Assembly (NCBI GenBank): GCA_963735175.1
Contig: CAVTJX010000016.1
Coordinates: 186,001-250,000, forward strand
Direction: 5' to 3'
Origin: CAVTJX01 sp963735175
GTDB taxonomy: Bacteria; Electryoneota; RPQS01
DNA length: 64,000 nt
Positions 19,388 to 29,740 of this stretch are shown here, piece after piece. The position numbers and the translations under genes are program-made. The notes under the pieces were generated by a model. That model did not search any database, was not told the origin of the DNA, and was given only the letters and a program-made list of their open reading frames with translations. The number at the start of each line of letters is the position of its first letter. The first letter of the stretch is position 1.

Positions 19388-22166
19388 TTACCCTTGCTTC
19401 CGCTTTTCGCGCAGCGCGGCCTGCGCGGCGGCAAGGCGGGCAACGGGGACGCGGAACGGGCTGCACGAGACGTAATCCAGACCGACTTCATTGAAGAAGT
19501 AGATGGACTGCGGATCGCCGCCATGCTCGCCACAGATGCCGACTTTAAGCGTGGGGCGAGTGGCCCGGCCGCGCTCGGTGCCCATGCGCACGAGTTGGCC
19601 GACGCCGACGATGTCCAGCGATTCGAACGGATCCTCGGGGAGGATTTTCTCCGCGACATAGAAGGGCAGGAAGCGGCCGGCGTCGTCCCGCGAAAGACCC
19701 ATCGTGGTCTGCGTCAGGTCGTTGGTGCCGAAGCTGAAGAACTCGGCTTCGCGGGCGATCTCAGCGGCCATGCAGCGCGGCGCGCGGCAATTCAATCATC
19801 GTGCCCACGAGATAGGCGAACTTCTGCTTCGTTGCGACCATCACCTCGTCGGCCACGCGGCGGATGATCGCCGCCTGGGCGTGGAACTCTTCGAGCGTCA
19901 TGACCAGCGGGATCATGACTTCGGGCAGCACGACGACGCCCGCTTTCTGGCTGTTGGCAGCCGCTTCGAAAATCGCGCGGGCCTGCATTTCGGTGATTTC
20001 GGGATAGACGACGCCAAGGCGGCAGCCGCGGTGACCGAGCATCGGATTGGATTCGGCGAGCGCCACGACCTTGTTGTGAATCTTCTCGTAGGTCGTACCG
20101 AGCTTCTCGGCCAGTTCTTCGATCTGCTTGGTGCCGTGGGGCAGGAACTCGTGCAGCGGCGGATCGAGCAAACGGACGGTAACCGGTTTGCCGGTCATCT
20201 CGCGGAAAATGCCTTCGAAGTCGCTGCGCTGCATGGGCAGCAGCTTGGCGAGGGCCTTGCGGCGTTCGTCCACCGTGTCGGCCAGAATCATCTGGCGCAC
20301 AGTGTCGATGCGGTCGCCTTCAAAGAACATGTGCTCGGTACGGCAAAGGCCGATGCCTTCGGCGCCGAACTGCACGGCGTTGAAGCACTGGTCGGGCTGG
20401 TCGGCATTGGTGCGGACTTTGAGGCGGCGGAACTCGTCCGCCCACGTCATCAGGTTTTTATAGAGGCTGTAGCTCGGAGCGTCCTTGGGATCGAGCGTCT
20501 TTTCGAGCAGCACCTGGATGACCTCGGACGGCTTGGTAGCGATGCGGCCCGGGAAGATGTCGCCCGTCGAGCCGTTCAGCGAAATCCAGTCGCCCTGGCG
20601 GATCATGGTGCCCTTGACGACCATTTCCGCCTTGGCGTAGTCGATGTCGAGGGCGTCGCAGCCGACGATGCAGACCTTGCCCATCTGCCGGGCGACGAGG
20701 GCGGCATGACTGGTCATGCCACCGCGCTGGGTGAGAATTCCCTGCGCCGCGTCCATGCCGCGGATGTCCTCGGGGGAGGTTTCGATGCGCACGAGGATCA
20801 CCTGTTCGCCCTTCTTCGCCCACTCCTCGGCGTCGGAAGCATGGAAGACGACGCGGCCCGTGGCAGCGCCGGGGCCGGCGTTGAGCCCGCGCGCCACGGC
20901 TTTGATCCCGGCGAGCGCCTTGGGATCGAAGATCGGGCGCAGGAGCTGATTCAGCATCATCGGGTCGATGCGGTCGACAGCTTCGTCCTTGGCGATCAGC
21001 TTTTCCTGCACCATCTCGACGGCCATGCGGATGGCGGCGAGGCCGGTGCGCTTGCCGACGCGGCATTGGAGCATCCACAGCTTGGCATTCTGGACGGTGA
21101 ATTCGATGTCCATCATGTCATGGAAGTGGCCTTCGAGGCGGTGCGTGATCTCGAGGAGCTGCTTCGTGGCTTCGGGCATCTTCTCTTCGAGCGAGGGATA
21201 CTTGGCGGCACGGTCAGCTTCGGTAATGCCCTGCGCCTGCGCCCAGATCTGCGAGCCCTTGCGCGTGACTTGCTGCGGGGTGCGCGTGCCGGCGACGACG
21301 TCTTCGCCCTGCGCGTTGATCAAATATTCGCCGTAAAATACGTTTTCGCCGGTGGCGGGATCGCGGGTGAAGCCGACGCCGGTGGCGCAATTCTCGCCGA
21401 GGTTGCCGAAGACCATGGCCTGCACATTGACGGCCGTACCCCACGATTCGGGGATGCGGTTGAGGCGGCGGTAGACGATGGCGCGGTCATTCATCCAACT
21501 GCCGAAGACGGCGCCGACCGCGCCCCAGAGCTGCGCGTGGGGATCTTCGGGGAAGTCCACGCCCTTGCGTTCGCGGATGACGGCCTTGAACTGAGCCACC
21601 AACTCCTTAAGCTGATCGGCGGTGAGATCGGTGTCCTGTCTGGCGCCGACTTTGCGCTTCATGGCCGCGAGCAGGTGCTCGAAGGGGTCTTCCTCTTCCT
21701 TGGATTCGGGCTTCAGATCGAGCACGACGTCGCCGTACATGGCGACGAAGCGGCGGTAGGAATCGTAGGCGAAGCGGGCGTCGCCACTGCGCTTGATCAA
21801 TCCCTCGACCGTCTTGTCGTTCAAGCCGAGGTTGAGAATCGTGTCCATCATGCCGGGCATGGAGGCGCGCGCGCCGCTGCGCACGGAGACGAGCAGCGGA
21901 TTCGCCGGATCGCCGAAGCGGGCGTCGGTCAGCGACTCGATGTATTTGATCGCCTGATCGACTTCGGACTTCAGCGTATCGGGATACTGGCGGCCATGGT
22001 CATAGAAGTAGGTGCAGACTTCGGTGGACATGGTGAAGCCCGGGGGCACGGGCATGCCGAGCAAATTCATCTCGGCGAGGTTCGCGCCCTTGCCGCCCAA
22101 CAGCGCCTTCATATCGGCACGCCCTTCGGCGGTACCGTTGCCGAAGGTGTATACGTACTTACTCAT
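19388..22166 (-). CDS. ppdK: Pyruvate, phosphate dikinase
   Basis: Interconverts pyruvate + ATP + Pi with PEP + AMP + PPi, in gluconeogenesis or PPi-linked glycolysis. The ATP-grasp domain opens with KALLGGKGANLAEMN and includes SVRSGARASMPGMMDTILN. The swivelling phosphohistidine domain has GGMTSHAALVARQMGK. The PEP-utilising barrel reads GIGLCRTEHMFF, MLGHRGCRLGVVYPEI, FFSFGTNDLTQTTMGLSRDD and the catalytic Cys in VGICGEHGGDP. One base break near 19790 separates the last 130 residues; corrected length ~925, within the family range. The gene starts at ATG 22166. A long open frame on the opposite strand is only its shadow. Confidence 0.95.
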
Positions 22167-22195
22167 AAACTCTACTCGCTCCAGGTGAAGGAAGG

Positions 22196-24192
22196 TTATT
22201 TCAGGAGAACCGCTTTGGCGGTTCTGCTCTGAGACGGGGTTTCGATGCGGAACAGATAGACGCCCGAGGCGGCGCCGTAGCCATCCCAGGCAGTTTCATG
22301 GGAACCGGCGGCCATTGTGCCGAGGTTCCGGGTCAGGGTTTCGCGGCCCAGCAGGTCGAAGACGCGAAGTGTTACGGGCGCGGGGGACGGCAGATCGAAG
22401 CGGATACGCGCGACGGCGTTGAACGGATTCGGGTAGATGGACGTGACGCGGAACTCGCGCGGCAGCGCCGGGGCGGGTTCGTCCACGGCGGTGACGAAGC
22501 TGGTGGCCAGCTTCAGGATTTTATTATAGGGATCGATCTGCATCCGCCGCGGCCAGCCGGTGATTTGCAGGGTGTCGTTGGGAATCAGCGTCCAGCTTTG
22601 GGATGCCACGGCGTCGTTCCAGACCGTGAACTCGGTGGTATCGCCCTCCCAACTGATGAGCCGGATGTCGATGGGCATGCGGAAGAGCGTGTTCCACGTC
22701 TGGATCTGATTGATCGTGAGGGTGACACCGTCCTGCAAGGTGAGTACGGCGTCGTAGTTGGGATAGCGACGGCCGTAGATCCACGGCTGGAAGAACCAGT
22801 CGAGATCGCCGTAGTGCTGCTCGCACTTGGCTTGCCATTCCGTGGTGACGGCAGCGCCGAAGGCGTGCTCCTGGCCGTATTCGCGCCACGCCTGAAAGAA
22901 GGCAGTGTCACCCATGACCTGACGGAGCATGTGCATGATACATCCGCCCTTGTCATAGACCGTCCTGCCCCAGTAGAAGTCGGGATCGTAAATGGGGAAG
23001 TTTTCCGGCGAGCTGAGCACTCTGCTGTAGAAAGTGCCGACCATGTGATTCATGTAGGCGGCGTGACCGTGGAGGAATTCGAGGCCAAGGGCTTCACAAT
23101 AGCTGGCAAAACCTTCGTTCAGCCACAGATCTTTAAAATCTCCGCAGGTAACCCAATCGCCCCACCACATATGCGACAATTCGTGAATCAGCAACCAGTC
23201 GAAGGTGTGGCCGGGCTGTACGGCGAAGTCCTGATGGGAAACGCAGGTGACGTGTTCCATATCGCCATTGGGCGTCATCACATTGCCGAAGCGGTCGAAG
23301 GGATAGGGACCGAAGAGCGCCGCAAAGCTATCGAGCACCGTGGGAATGAGGGCAAAGTGCTCCACGGCAATATCCATGAATCCGGGATAGACGAAGTTTT
23401 CAATGCGCGGTCCGGATTCGCGCTGCACTTGAATTTCGTAGTTGGATGCGGCGATGGCGAGTTGATATGTAGAGGACGGTTGATCGAGGCGGTAATGCCA
23501 GGTGGTGGTGCCGTCGCCGTTGTTCACGGTATCGACACGGATGCCGACCGAGGCGACCTTGCGGTCCGTGGACACGCGGAACCAGCCCTCAAACAGCACT
23601 TTGTCAGTCGGGTCGGCGTAGGACGGCAGCCAGTTGTAATTCACCGGCGGCGGATCGAAGTTAAAGCCCTCGCCCATCGAATAGGCCACGGGAGGACGCC
23701 ACGGGTCAAAGCCCGGGTCCCAATGAAAGCCACCCCAGGCTTCGATCTTCTTGAGGCACGCCGTGATAAGCGATGCCGACACGGATGGTCTCGGCAAGCG
23801 CAAGACGCCGGGGTGAGGAGAATTTGCAGGCTATCGAAGCCGTCGCGAGTGTACGTCACGGAATGGACAACGCCGGTGGTCCAGACGGAATCTACCGTGA
23901 GCGCACTTTGTAAGCGGAGGTCGATGCGGCTTAGCGGCAGTTCGTCGGCGACAAGATCGGCCATCATGAAGCCGGATATCACATTAGTGTTGAAATCGAG
24001 GCTAAGATGTGGCGCGAGCTTAAGAGTATTGTAGCGGTGCAGGCTGTCTTCGTCCAGGGAAAGCGGCCGGATCCCATGATGCGGACGTTCGGCGGTATGC
24101 GAGAGAATGGGATCCCACGGCGACTGCAGGCGCGGGCCAGCCGTGGCTGTGGCGCCGATAAGGGCGACTAAAAGCAGACATCTTAGATACAT
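22196..24192 (-). CDS. Secreted M1-family metallopeptidase with C-terminal sorting domain (one frame break)
   Basis: A signal peptide (MYLRCLLLVALIGATATAG) and N-terminal beta domain lead to the gluzincin core. The zinc site is HELSHMWWGDWV with the third ligand in LWLNEGFASY; GDMEHVT takes the place of the GxMEN exopeptidase motif. The C-terminal ~85 residues (SIYPNPFNAVARIRFDLP, VTLRVFDLLGRE, GVYLFRIETPSQSRTAKAVL) are a FlgD/Por-type sorting domain that directs secretion and surface attachment in FCB bacteria. A frame break near 23800 splits the N-terminal domain. About 664 residues. It starts 30 nt downstream of a good promoter. Confidence 0.88.
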
Positions 24193-24227
24193 AAGAAGGT
24201 CTCCGCGAGATAAGATGCGAATTTAAT

Positions 24228-24256
24228 AGAATACGAATCCCGCGGCGCATTGTCAA
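24228..24256 (-). promoter_or_regulatory. Sigma-70-type promoter of the secreted M1 peptidase
   Basis: TTGACA (24256-24251), 17 nt, TATTCT (24233-24228) on the minus strand; predicted start near 24222, leader ~30 nt. Confidence 0.7.
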
Positions 24257-24307
24257 GTCCTATTATTCACAAGAGGAAGCGGAAGTAGGATGATAAGACG
24301 AGCCTCC

Positions 24308-24340
24308 CACCCCCCCTATCCCCGCCGTCAAGGGGGGGAA
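24308..24340. repeat. C/G-run intergenic hairpin element, copy 2
   Basis: CCACCCCCCC, TATCCCCGCC, GTCAA, then seven G and GAA; same plan as the element at 8151-8180. It abuts the stop codon of the C25 peptidase gene. Confidence 0.6.
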
Positions 24341-24343
24341 TTC

Positions 24344-27300
24344 TCAATGGGAAAGCTTGCGATTCCAGCGGAGGTCGGGAAGGCGCAGCGGAGCGGATTG
24401 CAGCGGGACCGCGGCCGGTCGGAGATCCACGGGCGAGTCCTCGTCGAGCAGGGCTACGACCTCGTAGTACCGCTGCAGGAAAAAGTCGTCAAGATCCACG
24501 AAGAGTGTGTCGCGGGTGCGGAAGATTTCATGGAAGGTTGAATCGGCCATTGTGGGGCTGGCAAGCACGGCATAGCCGCGGGCTGCGGGCAGCGCGTTCC
24601 ACGAGAGGCGGACGCCGGGGGATGCAACTGTAATCACAAGATTGCGTACCGGAGCCGTCCGTGGACGCATGGCGCCGGAAACACGGATCGTGCGCAGCCG
24701 CCAGTACCAGTCGCCCGAAAACTCGAAGCGCAGCACAACGGATTTCTGCCCCGCCATCCAGGCGAGGTTATCGGTAGTGGTCTCCCCTTCTTCCAGGACG
24801 CCGCCACCCTGGCGCGGCACTTTCCAAGCAATGAAGGGGAAGGTCTGGCCGCCGTCCGTGCTGCCCATGACGCGGGCGACAGCCGGTTCGGCATCAGCAA
24901 CGCGTAGGTAATGCCAGAAGCTCAGTGTGGCGGTTTGCAGCGCGGAACAGTCGAAGGGATCCGTGGTGAACTGCACGCTCTCGCCTCCACCGTGCAGTTC
25001 CAACGCCGGGGCACGCTCGGGATAGCAGGTCAGCGCCCACGAGCCGTCGCCGGAAATGTGGGATTGCAGGGCGGCACGGCTCATTGTGGCGGGGTCGCAA
25101 TCCAGTGGCCGTCGGGGATCAATCTTCAGCGTGAGCGTATCTTCAGCCGTTTCAGCCTCGGAGTGCAAGGGCGAGGCATCGGTGGCGCGAATGCGGAAAT
25201 GCACGGTGCCGCCAACGGCGACGGCAGGCAGCGCGGCGTGATAGAGGCCGTCGGCAAAAATCAGGGGCAGCGTACGGATGACGCCTTCGCCGAAGTGATA
25301 ACGCAGTTCAGCCGAGGCAATGCCACTCGCATCCTGAATATCGGCGACGAGGTGAATCGACCGCGTCACGGTGTGGGATTGCGTCAGGATTTCGGCATGG
25401 ATGACGGGCGGCTGAATATCGGCCGAGCAGGCAATCCCGAAGAAGGCCAGCATGTCGCGCACGACGCGGATGCGCGTGGAAGGATACTGCCCATCCACCA
25501 GGAAGCCGAGTTCGATGGAGCTGCCGATAGCGCGATACGTTGCGCCCGCGTAAGCCACGCAAAGCGGATAGGACGCGCCGCTGCGCGCGTTGCGCAGAAG
25601 CACGACCGCGCCGGAATCGGCGGCGAGGCGGTCGATAAAATTGTTCTCGCCCGAGTACGCGAACTGGCTGCCGGCCAGGACCGAACCGTCCTCGCCCATT
25701 ACCGGGCCGGCGTCGGCGCTGCCGTCGCTGATGCCGCGAATCTGAAAATAGGGATGCAGCGCGGTGCGCGGATCGAAGACCCAGACGTCGCCGCCTTCCC
25801 AATACGCATTGCCGCCGCCGTCGAGGTACTGGCGCAACCGCTCCGCATCGGCTGCGGGCAGCGGTACGGCATTAGGGAAGATGCCGCAAAATACCCACAC
25901 GGAAGCGTAACGGAAGAGGTCTTCGGGCAGGAGCGCGCCGCGTTCGAAGCCGACCCCGAGCGCGCTGAGTGTGGCGGCAATGGCGTCCACCTGCTGCGGC
26001 TGCGAATCGAGGACATAGAGAAACACCGGTACCTGCCCGACGCGCACGCGGTCCCAGCCGCCTTCGAGGGGTATATTCACGGCGGAATCACGCCAGGTGA
26101 ATTCGAGCGGAAAGCCGGGGGCAACACCGGCGGCGGGCTGAACCCGCGCGATTACAGTGACGCTGTCGCCCGCAGCCAGCAGTGGGAGTGAGCCGCTTCC
26201 CGCGCGGATTTGCACTTGCGGCGGAACGTCGAAGAGCCGCCACCCAAACTCGCGTACGGGTTCGCTGCCGGAATTGCGGAAGCGCAGGTGAAGTCCCAGC
26301 CGTTCGCCGCCTTCGGCGCGGCCATCGCCGTCGCCGGAATCCTCGATCAAGACGCTGCCCAGGAACACGAGACGCGGGGCATGCAGGGTGAGCGGCTGAA
26401 TCCAGCGGTTGCTGTCGCCGCTCGCGCTTATGTAAACGACCGTCAGCAGCACGAGGGCTTGATCGGAAACGGTATCGGCCACAGTGAACGGCAAAGTCGT
26501 CGTCAGCCAGAGACTGTCACCGCGATTGATGACAGGCACCGGGATGACTTGCGGAGTGATTGAAATTCGCGGATCCGTGGCAGTGACACTCAGAGTGCCG
26601 GCGTAGGAATTGACACCGCCCAGGTTTTGAAGCTGTACTGAAAGCGCGCACGCTTCGCCGCGATCGGGCAAGGCGTCGTTATCACCGGCAGGATCACTGA
26701 CACGGACGGCGCGGAGTTCGAGCGCGGGCCGGTCGCTCGAAACCACGGCCACGGTTCCGAGGTAGGGCACGGCGTTGGACGCGGTGACGGTGACGTCGAG
26801 CGTGGCGGCGGCGCTCATGTAGACAGGAAAGACCGCGCTGCCGCTCGCGTCGGTACGAAAGACCTGATAATAGCCGGGGGTGCGGGTCGTGACGCAGATG
26901 TCCGCGCCGACGACCGGCGCCGTTCCGCGGCGCACGTTGATGGTTAACTCGCGCGCGCCGATCAGCAATGTCTGCGCGTGGGTGACGTTCAGCGTTTGCG
27001 GCACGGCGGTAAAAACGCGCATTGACGGATCGCCCAGCAATATGAATTGCTGAATGGTCTCTTCGGTGAGCCCTCCCGCCGCTTGCGGGAAGGCCTGCGC
27101 TTCGGCGAGGCGGCCCAGATCGGCGGCGAGGCCGAGCCGTTCGAGGTGTTCGGCGAAGACACCACGCAAAGCCGCGAGACCGATGGTATCCGAACGCAGA
27201 AACGCCGTGTTCTCGGTGGCGCCGAAGTACGCGATGGGACCGTACATTCCAGGGCGCATGAGCCACTGTTCGGCGAAGGACGCACCGGGATAATCGAGAT

Positions 27301-28688
27301 CGGCGGTGGCGCAGGCGACGGAAATCACAACCGGGGCGCTGGTGGCGATAAGCCGCGGAAGCGTAGATGACGTGAAATCCGGCTCGACCGAGGACCAACC
27401 GCCGGCACTGCCATGCCCGATATAAAACACCCACTGGCGGCCCGCGTTCAGCGAACCGAGTAACAGGTCAAGGGATCCGGTCTGCGGCTGCTGCAGGCGG
27501 TCGACCGGGGTCAATCCTGAGGATTGAAGGAGATTGCTGACCGCCGTCCCATGCTGCGGGTCGTACCAGACGGAACTCGAAAATACCGTGCCGCTCTCGA
27601 TGGGGGAAAGTTGCGCGTCGCGCTCGTAAGCCAGCAAACGCGTTACCCAGATTTCACACTCGGATGCGTTACGGCACGGCAGGCGGCCCACGGAAATGTC
27701 GGGCAGATAGTCCGTATCGGTGCGCAGGCTGTAAGGATGATCGGTGAGGCTGTTATCGACACCGTAGAAAGCAGGGACGAAATCCACGTCGCCGACGATG
27801 AGCAGATAGGCCGGGGGCGCGCTGAGGCTGTCACAGATCTGGCGAATGCGCGCACGGAGGACTTCGGGGCTATTGGCGGTGGCGGAATAAATGAGCGTGC
27901 GGACGGGCAAGCCCGAGCGGGTTTTCCAGGCGATGAGCGGCTCGAGCGCGGCTTGAAACTGCGGCTCCGTGACGATCAGCAGCCGCGGTGAGCGCGGCGG
28001 TGGGAATGGATTGTCATGGCCGGGATTGATGACGCACGCGCGTACCATCGGTTGCAAAGGGTCCGCGGCGACAGCGGTAGCCGTGCGCGACGCGGCGCGG
28101 CGCATCGTAACGGCCACGCGAATGCGGGTGCAGACCGTCCAGATTCCAGTGGCGGGATTCACCGACACCGGATGGAAGGTCACGAGAGTCATCGGCGTCG
28201 CTCCCATTTCACCGTGCAGGGAGATCTTCGGCCGGTTCTGACGGATAGGAAGTGGCTGACTTGTAATAGTCCGGGCTGGCAATGCGCACGGGCGCGGCGC
28301 TGGTACGTGATTGCGGTTCGGGAGCCGGGCGTGACTGTCCCCATGATTTCTCGACCGTCTCCATTTCCAGAATCACCAGGCGCGGCTCGCGGCCGGCGAG
28401 TTCCAGCCACACGGATTTTTCCGGCAACTCGGGCCAACCGGGGCGGGCGGTGACGCTCATGCCTCCTGCCGAGAGCGCCGTCCAAGTCAAGCCGCTTTCC
28501 GATAAACTGTCCAACTCCAGCGCGCCAAGGCGGAATTCGAGTACCACCGCGCGGCCGGAGCTGGAGATCAGCGTTACTCCCGCCGGGCCGGAAGCGCCGG
28601 GCGCGAGCACAACACTTGCGGCCTGCAGCCCCGGGATGAAGGCAAGCAACAACAAGGCGGCAGCGAAATGGACGCGGCGAATGGGCAT
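24344..28688 (-). CDS. Large secreted C25 (gingipain-like) cysteine peptidase
   Basis: The ATG at 28688 opens a signal peptide (VHFAAALLLLAFIPGLQA). A propeptide-like region of ~160 residues follows, then one break near 28220, then the C25 catalytic domain. This begins LLIVTEPQFQAALEPLIAWK and has a conserved IVGDVDFVPAFYG, the catalytic His in FYIGHGSAGGW and Cys in VISVACATADLDYPG. It ends LLGDPSMRVFT. About 900 further residues form several beta-sandwich modules, including GDNDALPDRGEACALSVQLQ and a similar GDGDGRAEGGERLGLHLRF repeat. No C-terminal sorting domain is visible at the end. Total ~1450 residues. Likely a protease for extracellular protein digestion or maturation. Confidence 0.88.
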
Positions 28689-28774
28689 CGGTTGGAGCCT
28701 GGCAACATGAATTCGGAGAATGGACACTGCCAGACACCTGTGCAAAATTCCGGCCCAAATCAGGCAAAAAAACA

Positions 28775-28798
28775 GGTCACCGGCAAGAGCCGGTGACC
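28775..28798 (-). terminator. Intrinsic terminator of the cold-shock gene
   Basis: GGTCACCGGC (28775-28784) and GCCGGTGACC (28789-28798), 10-bp perfect stem with a 4-nt loop; the minus strand continues TGTTTTTTT. Confidence 0.9.
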
Positions 28799-28824
28799 CT
28801 GAAAAATCGCATTCCGAAAGAAAC

Positions 28825-29064
28825 TTATTCTGGTTTCAAAATCACAACATGCAGCGCCTGATGTCCTTTGGGGCCGGGCACTTTTTCAAAGCTCACGCGG
28901 TCACCGGGTTCGAGCACACGATAGCCTTTTCCGGCGATGGACGAGAAGTGGACAAAAATATCCTCCCCGCCCGCGGATTCAATGAATCCAAATCCCTTTT
29001 TCTGCGAAAACCATTTGACGATGCCGGTATCCGACACCTGCCCGGATGTTCTAATTCCTGGCAT
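28825..29064 (-). CDS. Cold-shock-domain protein (CspA family)
   Basis: A 79-residue OB-fold RNA chaperone. RNP1 is KGFGFIES and RNP2 is DIFVHFSSI; the C-terminus (RVSFEKVPGPKGHQALHVV) is typical. A ~12-residue N-terminal extension (MPGIRTSGQVSD) precedes TGIVKWF, so an internal start is possible but no other ATG exists. It is followed by a strong terminator and preceded closely by the gamma-carbonic anhydrase gene. Confidence 0.95.
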   Translation of the reverse strand: MPGIRTSGQVSDTGIVKWFSQKKGFGFIESAGGEDIFVHFSSIAGKGYRVLEPGDRVSFEKVPGPKGHQALHVVILKPE

Positions 29065-29095
29065 TATCCCCTCAGATTAAATAAAGCGGCAGTGA

Positions 29096-29662
29096 TCAGC
29101 GTTCTTCGCGCACGGGCGGCAGATGCTCCAGAATGCGTTCCGGCGCCGCCATGTATTGCAGCCGATACGCGGCGTAGTGCTCGGCGGAATGCAGCAATTC
29201 CTGTTTTTCCGCGGCGGAGAGATCCCGTTTTTTCACGGCAGGAATGCCCGCCCACAATTCTCCAGAGGGAATCCGCGCGCCTTCGCGGACGACCGATCCG
29301 GCGGCGACGAGGCTCTGGCCGCCGATGACGGCATGGTCGAGGATTCGCGCGCCGATGCCAATCAAACAGCCACGACCCAGGGTACAACCATGCAGCACGG
29401 CGGCATGGCCTACGGTTACGTCATCCTCGATAATCAGCGCGGCATCGCCGACGTTGACATGGCAGATGACCCCATCCTGCAGATTAACGCGGCAACCGAC
29501 ACGGATGCGGTTGACATCGCCGCGCACAATCGCTCCAAACCAAACGGAAGACTCGGCGCCAATCTCGGTATCGCCGATCACCACGGCCCCGGGTGCAATC
29601 CAGGCGGTGCGGTGAATTTTCGGATAGTGCCCTTCATACGGCAGAAGAATCGGTTGTTGCAT
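29096..29662 (-). CDS. Gamma-carbonic anhydrase family protein
   Basis: Left-handed beta-helix hexapeptide protein of ~188 residues. Repeats such as AVVIGDTEIGAESSVWFG and VIGGQSLVAAGSVVREG are visible, with metal-ligand histidines in DGVICHV, VTVGHAAVLHG. The ending EKQELLHSAEHYAAY is typical of the YrdA/PaaY branch, whose activities range from carbonic anhydrase to thioesterase or carnitine-related functions, so the exact reaction is open. Cotranscription with the cold-shock gene is possible (31-nt gap). Confidence 0.9.
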   Translation of the reverse strand: MQQPILLPYEGHYPKIHRTAWIAPGAVVIGDTEIGAESSVWFGAIVRGDVNRIRVGCRVNLQDGVICHVNVGDAALIIEDDVTVGHAAVLHGCTLGRGCLIGIGARILDHAVIGGQSLVAAGSVVREGARIPSGELWAGIPAVKKRDLSAAEKQELLHSAEHYAAYRLQYMAAPERILEHLPPVREER

Positions 29663-29740
29663 AACGCTTATACGATCTGACTCCAGTTCAAGTTGCAGGA
29701 TTCACCGCAAAAAGTGAATTCAGTTGGGGACTTCGTAATT

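Noticed and set aside
19704..22232. 842-codon open frame on the + strand, longest in the region
   Set aside because: It lies fully antisense to ppdK, whose catalytic motifs are all intact. The translation has no recognisable domain and arises from GC-rich codon bias.
22298..24034. 578-codon + strand open frame
   Set aside because: Antisense to the M1 peptidase with its zinc site and sorting domain; no features of its own.
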